Positions 39,479 to 48,574 of a stretch of 55,239 nucleotides of DNA are shown one piece after another. Position 1 is the first letter of the stretch, and every line of letters begins with the position of its first letter. Both the position numbers and the translations under genes were made by a program. A model generated the notes under the pieces. It saw only the letters and a program-made list of their open reading frames with translations. It made no database searches and had not been told where the DNA came from. The DNA lies in the NCBI GenBank assembly GCA_029907105.1, contig JARYMM010000007.1, forward strand, positions 1 to 55,239, given 5' to 3'. This DNA comes from Anaerolineae bacterium. Lineage in GTDB: Bacteria > Chloroflexota > Anaerolineae > UBA3071.

Positions 39479-42400
39479 CTACTCCCTGCGCAGCATCATG
39501 ATGTCCCGCAGCTCGTCGGTGCTCAGCTCGGTCAGCCAGTTCTCGCCCGCCCCGACCACGCTTTCGGCCAGGGCCTTCTTGCTCTCGATCAACTCGTCAA
39601 TACGCTCCTCCAGCGTGCCGGCGCAGATGAACTTGTGCACCAGCACGTCCCGCATCTGACCGATGCGAAAGGCGCGGTCGGTAGCCTGATTCTCCACCGC
39701 CGGGTTCCACCAGCGGTCAAAGTGAAAGACGTGGTTGGCACCGGTCAGGTTCAGCCCGGTGCCGCCGGCTTTGAGCGAAAGGATGAAGATGGGCGGGCCA
39801 TCTCGTCCCTGTTGAAAACGGGCCACCATGCGGTCCCGCTGCTTCTGCGGCGTGCCGCCGTGTAGAAACAGCACCTCCACGCCGAATAGCGTTTGCAGAT
39901 ACGAGCGCAGCATGTGGCCCATCTCGGCAAACTGGGTGAAGACCAGCGCCCGGTCGCCGACGGAGAGCGCCTCTTCCAGCATCTCGCTCAGCCGGTCGAG
40001 CTTGCCGGATCGCCCGGACAGCGATGAGCCATCGCCCAGGAAATGGGCCGGGTGGTTGCACACCTGCTTCAAGCGCAACAGGGCGGCCAGCACCACGCCG
40101 CGTCGCTCGATCCCCGTCTCGTCCGCCGCGGCGATCCGTTCCAGTGACTCCTTGACCACTGCCTCGTACAAGGTGGCCTGCTCGGCGCTCAAGTTGCAGT
40201 AGACCTTCATCTCCAGCTTGTCCGGCAGGTCCTGAATGATGGTGGGGTCGGTCTTAAGGCGACGCAGGATGAAGGGCCCTACCAGCCCTTTCAGCCGCTC
40301 GGTGGCCGTCCGGTCCTGATAGCGTTCGATGGGCAGGGCAAAATCCTGGCGGAAGCGGGCCTGCGAGCCCAGGAACCCCGGATTGAGGAACTGCATGATG
40401 GACCACAGCTCAGACAGCCGGTTCTCCACCGGCGTGCCGGTCAGGGCGATGCGGTTGGCCGCCTCAAGCTGGCGGACAGCCTGCGTCTGCTTGGCCTGGG
40501 GATTCTTGATGTTCTGCGCCTCGTCGAGGATCACGTCGCTCCAGGACACCTGCCGCAGGTCCTCCACGTCCCGCCGCGCCAGGCCGTAGGTGCTGATGAC
40601 CACGTCGTGCTGCCGGGCGGCGGCCACGAACTCCTCACCGCTGGCGCGATCGCTGCCGTGATGCACCATCACCCGCAAATGAGGGGCAAAGCGCTGGATC
40701 TCCCGCTTCCAGTTGCCGACGACGGAGGTGGGGCAGATGACCAGGGCCGGGCCGACGTCCTTTCCCGCCGCCTCGCGCTCGTGCAACAGCAGGGCGATGG
40801 CCTCGATGGTCTTGCCCAATCCCATATCATCGGCCAGGCAAGCGCCCAATCCCCACCTGCGCAGGAAAGCCAGCCAGGAATAGCCGCGCACCTGGTAAGG
40901 CCGCAACTGGCCCACAAAGCCCTGGGGCGGTGACAGCTCCTGCAGCCTCTCCCCGCTCCGCAACTGTTGCAGGAGGTCATCCAACCAGCCCGTGGTTTCG
41001 ACACCGTGCAGCGGCAGCCCTCCGACCTCCTGGGTAACGCCCAGAGCTATCCCCAACGCCTCGCCCAGGGGCATCTCCTGCATCTTTCGCTTCTTCTCCC
41101 AGAAGGCGATGGCCGCTTCGATCTGCTCGGGCTGGAGCAGCACCCACCGGCCGCGCACCTGCACCAGGGGCATCTTGAGCGCCGCCAGCCGCTGGAATTC
41201 CTCATAGGTCAGCGGTTCGTCGCCCAGGGCCAGCTCCCAGTCGAACTGCACCAGCGTATCCATGCTGAGGATGCCCCTGCCGATGATGCCGGGTTCGGTC
41301 TTGAGTTTGGCCCGCACGCCCAGGCGAGCGCCTGGTTTGTCCCACCAGGGCGGCACCAGCACGCCGAAACCGCTCCCTTCCAGCAGCGGCCCCACTTCGC
41401 GCAGGAAGGCGTAGGCCTCATCCACGCTCAGGGGGCAAGATTCGGGGCGGGCCGTGCGCAGGCTGTTCATGATCGGCGGGAAGAGCCTCCCCGCCAGGCC
41501 CAACCCGGCCAGCAGCCGCTCCTGAGCCCCTTCGAACTTGCGATTGAGGATGCGCAGGGTGCCGCCGCGCGCCTGCCACACCTTCTCCGCCGGCACCAGC
41601 AGGCTGGGGTCATCGCTGGCCTGCAGCATGTAGCGCAAGGCCCAGTGGGGCGAGACCACCTGCCCGCTCTCCGCATCCACCTCCGGCGGCTCCAGGCGGA
41701 AGCAGAGGCGGAACGGGGCCTCGGCAACGCCGCGCAGTTGCCCCCACCACTCGCGCCAGGCCTCGAACAGGCGCGTCAGCTCCCGGCGCTGTGACACCGC
41801 CACTTCGATCCGCCCCTCATCGTCCCATAGCGCCGACCACCACGCGCCGGCCACGCCCGCAGGCGGTCTGCGCCGCCGGTCCAGGCTCGCCGCCCCCCAG
41901 TCGCGCACCGCCCGGTCAATCAACTGCCTGAGAAAATCGTCCAGCAGGGCGTGCGGGGCGGGGGCCTGATCGGGATGGGGAGGGAGGGGCGCACGGCCGT
42001 GCGCCCCTGCTTCATCAAACAGCGCCCGGCAGACAGGGGGCATGGCTTCGGCCAGCATACGCAGGCGCGCCCGGTCGTGCGGATCATCCAACACCGGCAA
42101 CCAGACGGCCCGGTACTCTCCCTCGCGCTCCACCATGCCCGGCAGGTACTTGTGGCGGGCCAGGAACTCCAGCCCCAGCTTGGCCACCAGGCCCCAGTAG
42201 CGCAGGTCGGCGCCCCATTGCCGGCCGGCCGCCTCACCCAGCGGCAGCGCGACCAGCAGGTCCAGCGCCGAGAGCACATCCAGCGCCAGGCCGGCCACCT
42301 TCCACGGGGACAGGTGCACTTCGGCCTCTGTTTCCTCGGCCTCCGCAATCAGCCAGGGGGGCAGGCGCGGCCCCTCCGCCGTCGAGGGCAACAAGATCAC

Positions 42401-42604
42401 CCGCTTTGCCGCCGGGGCGTCGGCCCAGTTGCCGACGGGAGCCCGTGCTTGCAGTGCGGCTCGCAGGCTGTCCGGGGCTGCCGCATGGGGATGTGGCGGC
42501 ACGCGGGGCTGGCGTCCGCGCTGCCTCGCCGCTTCCTGGGACGTCTCGCCCCAGACGAAGAAGCGGCCTGCGGACCAACTGCCGTGTAAGACCAGATCCT
42601 TCAT
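39479..42604 (-). CDS. SNF2-family DEAD/DEAH-box helicase
   Basis: About 1041 aa. The N-terminal 550 residues are the SNF2-associated region; the ATPase core includes LADDMGLGKTIEAIALL (Walker A), DEAQNIKNPQAKQ (Walker B), ALTGTPVENRLSELWS, LFLHGGTPQKQRD and QATDRAFRIGQ. I place the start at 42604, where ATGA overlaps the stop of the phosphatidyltransferase gene, with GGAG five bases upstream; the frame open to 42718 is antisense-like overlap. The segment DEAGAHGRAPLPPHPDQAP is encoded by a palindromic element inserted in frame. It should translocate on double-stranded DNA; its partner is the SWIM protein. Confidence 0.93.
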   Translation of the reverse strand: MKDLVLHGSWSAGRFFVWGETSQEAARQRGRQPRVPPHPHAAAPDSLRAALQARAPVGNWADAPAAKRVILLPSTAEGPRLPPWLIAEAEETEAEVHLSPWKVAGLALDVLSALDLLVALPLGEAAGRQWGADLRYWGLVAKLGLEFLARHKYLPGMVEREGEYRAVWLPVLDDPHDRARLRMLAEAMPPVCRALFDEAGAHGRAPLPPHPDQAPAPHALLDDFLRQLIDRAVRDWGAASLDRRRRPPAGVAGAWWSALWDDEGRIEVAVSQRRELTRLFEAWREWWGQLRGVAEAPFRLCFRLEPPEVDAESGQVVSPHWALRYMLQASDDPSLLVPAEKVWQARGGTLRILNRKFEGAQERLLAGLGLAGRLFPPIMNSLRTARPESCPLSVDEAYAFLREVGPLLEGSGFGVLVPPWWDKPGARLGVRAKLKTEPGIIGRGILSMDTLVQFDWELALGDEPLTYEEFQRLAALKMPLVQVRGRWVLLQPEQIEAAIAFWEKKRKMQEMPLGEALGIALGVTQEVGGLPLHGVETTGWLDDLLQQLRSGERLQELSPPQGFVGQLRPYQVRGYSWLAFLRRWGLGACLADDMGLGKTIEAIALLLHEREAAGKDVGPALVICPTSVVGNWKREIQRFAPHLRVMVHHGSDRASGEEFVAAARQHDVVISTYGLARRDVEDLRQVSWSDVILDEAQNIKNPQAKQTQAVRQLEAANRIALTGTPVENRLSELWSIMQFLNPGFLGSQARFRQDFALPIERYQDRTATERLKGLVGPFILRRLKTDPTIIQDLPDKLEMKVYCNLSAEQATLYEAVVKESLERIAAADETGIERRGVVLAALLRLKQVCNHPAHFLGDGSSLSGRSGKLDRLSEMLEEALSVGDRALVFTQFAEMGHMLRSYLQTLFGVEVLFLHGGTPQKQRDRMVARFQQGRDGPPIFILSLKAGGTGLNLTGANHVFHFDRWWNPAVENQATDRAFRIGQMRDVLVHKFICAGTLEERIDELIESKKALAESVVGAGENWLTELSTDELRDIMMLRRE
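41985..42008. repeat. palindrome AGGGGCGCACGG-CCGTGCGCCCCT within the SNF2 gene
   Basis: A perfect 24-bp palindrome in the coding region, kept in frame. Family resemblance to 11306-11329. Confidence 0.85.
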
Positions 42605-43206
42605 AGACTCCATGTTCTCATCCCACGTTGCAAATAGAACAAACCCTGCACGACCACCAGGGCCATCAGGCCGACGGAGAGGCTCACCGCCCCGTCCAGC
42701 CAGTTGACGCCGAACCACAGGTAAGCGAAAAGGGCTGGATAGACCACCAGGTAGGACTTGAGCGCCACCGGCAGCGGGACCCGATAAACGTTGCAGAGGA
42801 AAAGCGTCAGGTTCAAGGCAGGGTAGGCAATAGCGTAGAGGACGGCCGGAAAGGGGCTCAGCGCACCGGCGCGGGCCAGGGCGGCGATGACCAGGACCTC
42901 GCGCACGTGATCACAGAATTGGTCGAGGAGGGCACCGAAAGGCGAAGCGCGGCCGGTATGCCTGGCCAGCGTGCCATCCAGGGCATCGAGAAGCAGAGTC
43001 AACAAAAACAGGAGAAATGCCAAACGGGGATAAGGAGTCACCGTGAAGACGATGATCACCCCTACCCCGATTTGAGCCACCGAGATCACATCCGGCGAGA
43101 CGTGCAGCGCTGCCAGAAGAAGGGTGGCCGGCTTCAACAGCGTGAGCAGAAGCCCGCGGCCGTGATCCAGGAAGCGACGTTCAAACGAGGAATAGGAATC
43201 ACGCAC
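42601..43206 (-). CDS. CDP-alcohol phosphatidyltransferase
   Basis: 201 aa, several membrane helices. The catalytic motif DGTLARHTGRASPFGALLDQFCD fits DGxxAR(x8)Gx3Dx3D, with all Asp residues present. It exchanges an alcohol for CMP on CDP-diacylglycerol or a similar CDP-alcohol; the alcohol cannot be told. The start is a GTG at 43206, 18 bp after prfB; the stop overlaps the SNF2 start (CTATGA). Confidence 0.9.
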   Translation of the reverse strand: MRDSYSSFERRFLDHGRGLLLTLLKPATLLLAALHVSPDVISVAQIGVGVIIVFTVTPYPRLAFLLFLLTLLLDALDGTLARHTGRASPFGALLDQFCDHVREVLVIAALARAGALSPFPAVLYAIAYPALNLTLFLCNVYRVPLPVALKSYLVVYPALFAYLWFGVNWLDGAVSLSVGLMALVVVQGLFYLQRGMRTWSL

Positions 43207-43224
43207 AGGTCCGCTCCGCTGAGG

Positions 43225-44323
43225 CTAATCCCCGGCCTGCGCTTTCAGCCAGGCCTCTATGAAGCCGTCCAGCTCGCCATCGAGCACAGCCTGCGCCCGC
43301 CCTGTCTCGTAGCCCGTGCGCAGGTCCTTGACCATCTGGTAGGGATGCAGGACGTAGGAACGGATCTGATGGCCCCAGCCGGCGTCCACATGCTCCCCCT
43401 TCAACTCGGCCAACTGTTCCTCTTGCCTCTTCCGCTCCAATTCGTACAGCTTGCCCCGCAGCACCTTCAGGGCATACTGACGGTTCTGCGTCTGGCTGCG
43501 TTCGTTCTGGCATTGCACGACGATGCCCGTGGGGATGTGGGTGATGCGCACGGCAGTGGCGTTCTTCTGCATGTGCTGGCCACCGGCCGAGCCGGCCCGG
43601 AAGACGTCCACGTGCAGGTCGTCGGGGTTGATGTGCACCTCGATGTCCTCTTCGAGCACCGGCACCACCTCGACCAGGGCAAAGGAGGTGTGGCGACGGT
43701 GCGCGCCGTCGAAAGGCGAAAGGCGCACCAGGCGGTGCACGCCCCGCTCCGCTTTCAGATAGCCGTAGGCCCACGGTCCCCGCACTTCCACCGCGCCACG
43801 CTTGATGCCGGCCTCTTCGCCGTCGGCCCAGTCAATGACCTCGGCCTCGTAGCCGCGAGCCTCGGCCCAGCGCAGGTACATGCGCAGGAGCATCTGCGCC
43901 CAGTCCTGGGCGTCCACGCCGCCGGCACCGGCGTGGATGGTCAAGATGGCATCGCCGCGGTCGTGCTCGCCGGAAAGCGCCAGTTGGAACTCCTGCCGCT
44001 CCAGCGCCGCCTCCAGCCGCTCGGCCTCCGCCGTGATCTCCTCCAGCAACCCCTCGTCGCCCTCCGCCACCGCCAGTTGCAGCAACTCCAGCGCATCCCG
44101 CACCTGCTGCCCCAGCCCCGTCCAGGCCTCCACCTCCTCCCGGAGCGTGGCCAGCTCCTGCATCATGCGCTGTGCTGTTTCCGGCTCCTCCCAGATGGTC
44201 GGGTCGGCAGCGTGTTTTTCCAACTCGGCGATGCGCTCTTGCTTCCCCGCCAGGTCAAAGACGCCTCCCGATGGTCTCGAGACGGTCGTTGAGTGCCATG
44301 AGTTTGGTTTGTAGTTCGTTCAT
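43225..44323 (-). CDS. prfB: peptide chain release factor 2, programmed +1 frameshift
   Basis: RF2 ends translation at UGA and UAA. The short first frame starts at the ATG at 44323 (GGAGG upstream): NELQTKLMALNDRLETIGRRL, then TGA. Moving +1 at CTTTGAC gives DLAGKQERIAELEKHAADPTIW and the rest of the protein. The SPF codon-recognition motif (LSPFDGAHRRHTSF) and the GGQ catalytic motif (SAGGQHMQKN) are intact. The two frames joined give about 366 aa, normal for RF2. The frameshift gives autoregulation: low RF2 favours shifting. Annotating only the second frame would miss the first 23 codons. Confidence 0.96.
44254..44268 (-). promoter_or_regulatory. prfB: prfB frameshift site
   Basis: On the minus strand GGGAGGCGTCTTTGAC: slippery CTT-T, in-frame TGA at 44257-44255 followed by C, and a Shine-Dalgarno-like GGGAGG just upstream, as in the classical prfB signal. 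Confidence 0.93.
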
Positions 44324-44340
44324 GACCATACCTCCGTGCT

Positions 44341-44377
44341 TAATGCGTAATTCGTAATGCGTAATTCGTAATTATTG
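44341..44377. repeat. word repeat TAATGCGTAATTCG
   Basis: TAATGCGTAATTCG repeated (two full units and a half) just 3' of the four-helix-bundle gene and before prfB. Related in sequence, and roughly inverted in orientation, to the array at 44766-44805. Confidence 0.8.
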
Positions 44378-44752
44378 TCGAGCGGTTTGGACGGTGGCAC
44401 GCAGGATTTTGGAGATTTGCAAACTCTCGTCAATGATGTCCACCAACAGCTCCGCCAGCAGGATTCCGCCGTCCCTGATCAGGCGTAGCCAGTAGTTGGC
44501 TTCCCGCGCTTCTTTGGCCGCTATACTCATTTTGTGGGCGAAATCACGCCGACTCACGGCACCCAGAGCCTCTTCGACGTTAGCGCCGATAGATGTCGCC
44601 GCTCGCAGCAGTTGTCGCCCGATGATTTGCGCGGCCATGTCGTCCTTGGGCAACGCACGCACCAACTTCACGACACGCACAACGAACCGATACACCCGCT
44701 CCTCAATCGGCTCTAACTCCGACTGGCCGCGCTTGCTACCACCATGCCCCAA
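44372..44752 (-). CDS. four-helix-bundle protein (S23/IVS type)
   Basis: 126 aa of the family first noted in 23S rRNA intervening sequences: [76 protein letters not shown], with the diagnostic [16 protein letters not shown] and KEAxExxYWLRLI segments. Homologues are small barrel-forming, nucleic-acid-binding bundles related to the Avd accessory protein of diversity-generating retroelements. No reverse transcriptase or variable repeat gene is visible here. It lies between ftsY and prfB and is flanked on both sides by AATTACG-type arrays. The function is unknown. Confidence 0.92.
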   Translation of the reverse strand: MGHGGSKRGQSELEPIEERVYRFVVRVVKLVRALPKDDMAAQIIGRQLLRAATSIGANVEEALGAVSRRDFAHKMSIAAKEAREANYWLRLIRDGGILLAELLVDIIDESLQISKILRATVQTARQ

Positions 44753-44765
44753 GCCGCACCTCTCC

Positions 44766-44805
44766 TCTGCGAATTACGAATTACGAACTACGAATTACGA
44801 ATTAG
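44766..44805. repeat. word repeat GAATTAC
   Basis: GCGAATTACGAATTACGAAC and on: five copies of GAATTAC/GAACTAC between the ftsY stop and the four-helix-bundle gene. Confidence 0.85.
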
Positions 44806-45751
44806 CAAAGAGCCCCTCGACGAATGCCTGCGCATCAAACTCGGCGAAATCCTCGATCTTCTCCCCTGTGCCCACGAAGCGGATGGGCAGCCCCAGCTCC
44901 TGCACGATGGCGAAGACGATGCCGCCCTTGGCCGTGCTATCCAGCTTGGTCAGGATGATTCCGGTTATGTCAACCGCATCCTTGAACACCCGCGCCTGGC
45001 TGAGGGCGTTCTGCCCTGTGGTGGCATCGAGCACCAGGAAGACCTCGTGTGGGGCGCGGTGCACCTGTTTGGCGGCCACGCGGCGCAGCTTCTTCAGCTC
45101 CTCCATGAGATTGTACTTGGTGTGCAGCCGGCCGGCGGTGTCCACGATGAGCACGTCGGCATGGCGGCTCTCCTGGCTGGCGCGGATGGCGTCGTAGACC
45201 ACCGCGCCGGGGTCAGACCCCGGTTGATGGGCGATGACGTCGGCCCCCACCCGCTGCCCCCAGATTTTGAGCTGCTCAATGGCCGCGGCGCGGAAGGTGT
45301 CGGCGGCGCCGAGCACCACCCGCTTGCCCCGGTTCTGGTAGTAGCGGGCCAGCTTGGCGATGCTCGTCGTCTTGCCCGAGCCGTTGACCCCCACCACCAG
45401 CACCACCGTCAGCAGGCGGTCCAGGGAATCGGCCACCGGCGGGTGGGCATTGAGGATATGGATCAGCTCCTCCCGCAAGATGGCCTGCGCGCCGTCGGCG
45501 CTGCGGATGCGCTCCCGCGCCACCCGTTGCCGCAGCCGTTCCACCAGCGGCAGCGCGGTGTTCACTCCCACGTCGGCCAGGATGAGCAGCTCCTCCAGCT
45601 CCTCCCAGGTCTCCTCGCCGATGTCTCCTTGGCCCAGCAGCCCGCCGATGCGCCCGAAAAACCCCTGCCGCGTCCTGGACAGGCTCTGTTGTATCTTCTG
45701 TTCGTCAGCCTGCTCGCCTTCAGGTCCTGCGCGCAGCCGTCGCAGCACCAT
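44795..45751 (-). CDS. ftsY: signal recognition particle receptor FtsY
   Basis: 318 aa: a short A/N domain ([38 protein letters not shown]) and the NG GTPase with [16 protein letters not shown] (G1), [27 protein letters not shown] (G3), [10 protein letters not shown] (G4) and [14 protein letters not shown]. FtsY receives ribosome-SRP complexes at the membrane for co-translational insertion. The long acidic A domain of enterobacterial FtsY is absent, which is usual in this group. The last codons lie in the GAATTAC word array (ends FANS). Confidence 0.97.
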   Translation of the reverse strand: MVLRRLRAGPEGEQADEQKIQQSLSRTRQGFFGRIGGLLGQGDIGEETWEELEELLILADVGVNTALPLVERLRQRVARERIRSADGAQAILREELIHILNAHPPVADSLDRLLTVVLVVGVNGSGKTTSIAKLARYYQNRGKRVVLGAADTFRAAAIEQLKIWGQRVGADVIAHQPGSDPGAVVYDAIRASQESRHADVLIVDTAGRLHTKYNLMEELKKLRRVAAKQVHRAPHEVFLVLDATTGQNALSQARVFKDAVDITGIILTKLDSTAKGGIVFAIVQELGLPIRFVGTGEKIEDFAEFDAQAFVEGLFANS

Positions 45752-45827
45752 GCCTCTGTCTCCTTCGCCGTTCCGAATTCACCAACGAGCGCTGCCCGTG
45801 CTTTCGGCAGCGCTCAGCAGCCAACAT

Positions 45828-45856
45828 ATTATATCTCAATTGCTCCCCGGACACAA
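45828..45856 (-). promoter_or_regulatory. ftsY promoter
   Basis: On the minus strand TTGTGT, 17-bp spacer, TATAAT, about 75 bp upstream of the ftsY start. Confidence 0.6.
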
Positions 45857-45965
45857 AGTGCATGCCTGCCTGCGCGTATCCGGCGGGGATAGGCCATGAC
45901 GACATCAATCGGCAGGGGAAGCCCCTGATTCGTGATGGCCACATTCGCCCACTTGCAAGGAGTTG

Positions 45966-45974
45966 TGCTATAAT
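45966..45974 (+). promoter_or_regulatory. extended -10 element for the threonine-synthase-like gene
   Basis: TGCTATAAT: a consensus -10 with an upstream TG, but no good -35. About 74 bp before the ATG at 46048. Confidence 0.5.
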
Positions 45975-46047
45975 TTTGAGCCAGGTAGGACAAAACCCTG
46001 CTTTGCCCGCGCAAGCCGAAGGCTTGCGCTACACGCTGAATGGGAAC

Positions 46048-47259
46048 ATGGAACCTGAAACACTTCGGGCTGAGCCTCAGGGCGAAGCCTGTGAACCTGA
46101 AACTCTTGCTGCCCTGATCTGCGCCGAGTGCGGCCGCACCGCCCACTGGTCGCCCGCCACCTGGCGCTGCGCCTGTGGCGGCCCGCTGGAATTCGCGGCC
46201 TGGCCGCCCTTCGACGCGGCAGCCGTCGAGCCATCGCAGTCCGGGCTGTGGCGCTACCGCTCCTTACTGCCGCTGCCGCCGCAGGCCGAACCGGTCACCC
46301 TGGGCGAAGGGTGGACGCCGCTGGTGGCCGGGGAGTTTGACGGCCTGCCGGTGCTCTGGAAGCTGGAGTTCCTCAACCCCAGCGGTTCGTACAAGGATCG
46401 GGGCATCGCCCCCCTGCTGACGTTGCTGCGGGCGCATGGTGTGCGGGGGGTGGTGGAGGATTCCTCGGGCAATGCCGGGGCTGCGGTGGCCGCCTACGCC
46501 GCACGGGCGGGGATGGCCGCCACCATCTTCGTGCCCGCCCACGCCTCGCCGGCCAAACGGGCACAGATCAGCGTCTACGGGGCAAACATCGTGCCGGTGC
46601 CGGGGCCGCGCCTGGAGGCCACCCGCGCCGCCGAGGGTGCGCTGACGGCCGAGGTGGCCTATGCCAGCCACGTCTGGCAGCCGGTGGTGCTGGGCGGCCT
46701 GCGCACGCTGGCCTGGGAGATTTGGGAGCAAATGGGGTGCCGCGCGCCGGACTGGCTGGTGGCCCCCGTGGGCCAGGGGACGCTGCTTTTGGGCGCGCAG
46801 CGCGGCTTCCGGGCGCTGCACCAGGCGGGACTGATCGAGTGCACGCCGCGCCTGGTGGCCGTGCAGGCCGCCCGCTGTGCGCCGCTGTACGCCGCCTGGA
46901 AGCTTGGACTCGACCACGTGCCCGCCGTGCCGGGCCAGCCCACGTTGGCCGAGGGCATTCGCATCGTGCAGCCGGTGCGGGGGCGGCAACTGCTGCAGGC
47001 CATCCGGGAAAGCGACGGCCTGGTGCTGACCGTGGGTGAGGAGGAGATTCGCTCGGCTCAGGCGGCGCTGGCACGGCGAGGGCTGTACGTCGAGCCCACT
47101 TCGGCAGCGCCCGTGGCCGCGCTGGCCCAACTGCGGGAGCGCATCGTGCCCGGCCAGACAATCGTCGTGCCTCTCACCGGCAGCGGGTTGAAGGGGTCTC
47201 CGACGGACCGGGGCAACGAGTGGACAGGGCAACGAGGCAACAAGGACGGGCTCCCGTAG
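46048..47259 (+). CDS. threonine synthase-like PLP enzyme
   Basis: 403 aa. The ATG at 46048 is chosen because the promoter-like TGCTATAAT lies at 45966; the frame extends to 45862. A short N-terminal zinc-ribbon-like piece (CAECGRTAHWSPATWRCACGG) is typical of this threonine-synthase branch. The PLP lysine is in NPSGSYKDRG, the phosphate loop in SSGNAGAAVAAYAA, and VAPVGQGTLLLG and PLTGSGLKG follow. It should convert O-phosphohomoserine to threonine, though related dehydratases share these motifs. Both ends show word repeats: GAACCTGAAAC words encode MEPETLRAEPQGEACEPETL, and GGCAACGAG words encode the tail after SGLKGSP. Confidence 0.85.
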   Translation: MEPETLRAEPQGEACEPETLAALICAECGRTAHWSPATWRCACGGPLEFAAWPPFDAAAVEPSQSGLWRYRSLLPLPPQAEPVTLGEGWTPLVAGEFDGLPVLWKLEFLNPSGSYKDRGIAPLLTLLRAHGVRGVVEDSSGNAGAAVAAYAARAGMAATIFVPAHASPAKRAQISVYGANIVPVPGPRLEATRAAEGALTAEVAYASHVWQPVVLGGLRTLAWEIWEQMGCRAPDWLVAPVGQGTLLLGAQRGFRALHQAGLIECTPRLVAVQAARCAPLYAAWKLGLDHVPAVPGQPTLAEGIRIVQPVRGRQLLQAIRESDGLVLTVGEEEIRSAQAALARRGLYVEPTSAAPVAALAQLRERIVPGQTIVVPLTGSGLKGSPTDRGNEWTGQRGNKDGLP

Positions 47260-47295
47260 CCGCCCCCGACCGAAAACGTAAAGCAAGAGGTTAAG

Positions 47296-47664
47296 ATGGA
47301 CGACTGGATCGAAGAACATCTGGATATTCTGCAAAACATCGAATTCGCCATCGTGCAGGCCGACAACCAGACAGATGGCCTCACCGATTGGGAAGTCGAG
47401 GACGCGCTGAGCGAACTGATCTGTCGCGGCAATGCTTTCCAGCGCGGCCGGGAAACAGAACCTCGTAGCCTCCCGCCCAAAGCCCAGGCCGTCGCCGACA
47501 TGGTGGAGGATATACTGGCTTTTCGCATCGAAGACCTGGGCGCTGAGGACACGCTGGCCGAACACCTGCGCGCGTTAAAGACGGTGCGGGCCTCGGTCAA
47601 ACGCCATCGCCGTATCCATGGCCGCCGCGGATATTTGGACTTCATTCGCGAGCATGTGCGATAG
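47296..47664 (+). CDS. small hypothetical protein
   Basis: 122 aa, helical and acidic in the first half (WIEEHLDILQNIEFAIVQADNQTDGLTDWEVEDALSELI), basic at the end (KTVRASVKRHRRIHGRRGYLDFIREHV). An AGAGGTTAAG site precedes the ATG. It stands 36 bp behind the threonine-synthase-like gene. I do not recognise the family; codon use fits the neighbours and the length is consistent with a real gene. Confidence 0.7.
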   Translation: MDDWIEEHLDILQNIEFAIVQADNQTDGLTDWEVEDALSELICRGNAFQRGRETEPRSLPPKAQAVADMVEDILAFRIEDLGAEDTLAEHLRALKTVRASVKRHRRIHGRRGYLDFIREHVR

Positions 47665-47689
47665 AAGCACGTGAAGAAACAAGGTGATC

Positions 47690-47768
47690 AGATAGCCCGG
47701 CAATAAGGCAACGAGGCGACAAGGCCGAGGCAACGAGGAACCTGGAACCTGAAACCTGGAACTCAAGT
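47690..47768. repeat. word repeats AACCTGGAACCTGAAACC and GGCAACGAGGC
   Basis: CAATAAGGCAACGAGGCGACAAGGCCGAGGCAACGAGG followed by AACCTGGAACCTGAAACCTGGAACTC. They reach to within a few bases of the rnc start codon and leave no clear ribosome-binding site. Confidence 0.8.
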
Positions 47769-47779
47769 AGTCGGTGACC

Positions 47780-48541
47780 ATGAACCCCATTGACGATTTC
47801 GAGGCCGCCATCGGCTTAGTCTTCAGAGACAAATCCCTGCTGTTGCGGGCGTTGACGCACCGCTCCTTTCTCAACGAGTATCCCGAGTTCCCCATCGCCG
47901 ATAACGAGCGGTTGGAATTCCTGGGCGATGCCGTGCTCGATTTCCTGGTCGGCGAGTTCGTCTACCACCGTTTCCCGGAGATGCGGGAAGGCGACCTGAC
48001 CAACCTGCGGGCGGCGCTGGTGCGGCGGGAGGCGCTGGCCGATTTTGCCATGCAGATGGAGCTGGGCCGCTTCCTGCGCATGGGACGCGGCGAGGTGGAG
48101 AGCGGCGGGCGGGAGCGGTCGGCCACGCTCTGCGCCGCTTTCGAGGCGCTGGTCGGCGCACTGTACCTGGATCAGGGGTTGGAGCGGGTGAGGGACTTCG
48201 TGCTGCCCTTCATCGAACCGGAGCTGGCCCGTGTGCAAGAGGAGGCGCTGGAGAAAGACCCCAAGAGCCGTCTGCAGGAGTGGAGCCAGGCCGAGCTGCA
48301 TGCCACGCCGCACTACCGTACCGTGGCCGAGCGCGGTCCCGACCATGCCAAAGAGTTCACGGTGGAGGTGACCATCGGAGGGGAGCCGTATGGCCTCGGC
48401 GTGGGGCATAGCAAGCAGGCCGCCGCCCAGGCTGCGGCGGCGGCAGCGCTGGAACGGCTGGCGGCGGCAGGCAAGTTGGAAGTGTCAGTTGTGCCAGCGG
48501 AGGAACAGGAGAACGGAGACGGCCAAAGTTCAGTCAGGTGA
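47780..48541 (+). CDS. rnc: ribonuclease III
   Basis: 253 aa. The RNase III signature NERLEFLGDAVLDFLVGEF is intact, as is the second catalytic helix (CAAFEALVGALYLDQG), with the Glu and Asp metal ligands. The dsRNA-binding domain follows (DPKSRLQEWSQAELHATPHYR...KEFTVEVTIGGEPYGLGVGHSKQAAAQAAAAAALERL). It processes rRNA and other double-stranded RNA. ATG at 47780 or GTG at 47774. The stop codon TGA lies inside the terminator palindrome. Confidence 0.96.
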   Translation: MNPIDDFEAAIGLVFRDKSLLLRALTHRSFLNEYPEFPIADNERLEFLGDAVLDFLVGEFVYHRFPEMREGDLTNLRAALVRREALADFAMQMELGRFLRMGRGEVESGGRERSATLCAAFEALVGALYLDQGLERVRDFVLPFIEPELARVQEEALEKDPKSRLQEWSQAELHATPHYRTVAERGPDHAKEFTVEVTIGGEPYGLGVGHSKQAAAQAAAAAALERLAAAGKLEVSVVPAEEQENGDGQSSVR

Positions 48542-48569
48542 CGGTCACTTCGCAAGTGACCGTCACCTG
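48535..48569. terminator. palindrome between rnc and mutL
   Basis: CAGGTGACGGTCACTT-CGC-AAGTGACCGTCACCTG, a 16-bp perfect stem between convergent genes, probably a bidirectional terminator. Shorter GGTGAC/GTCACC elements lie at about 22960 and 30850. Confidence 0.8.
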
Positions 48570-48574
48570 AGGGC

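Noticed and set aside
44372-44752. Four-helix-bundle gene as part of a diversity-generating retroelement
   Set aside because: No reverse transcriptase, template repeat or variable target gene is visible in the window.
45862-46047. Longer N terminus for the threonine-synthase-like protein
   Set aside because: It lies upstream of and across the promoter-like TGCTATAAT and has no similarity to the family.
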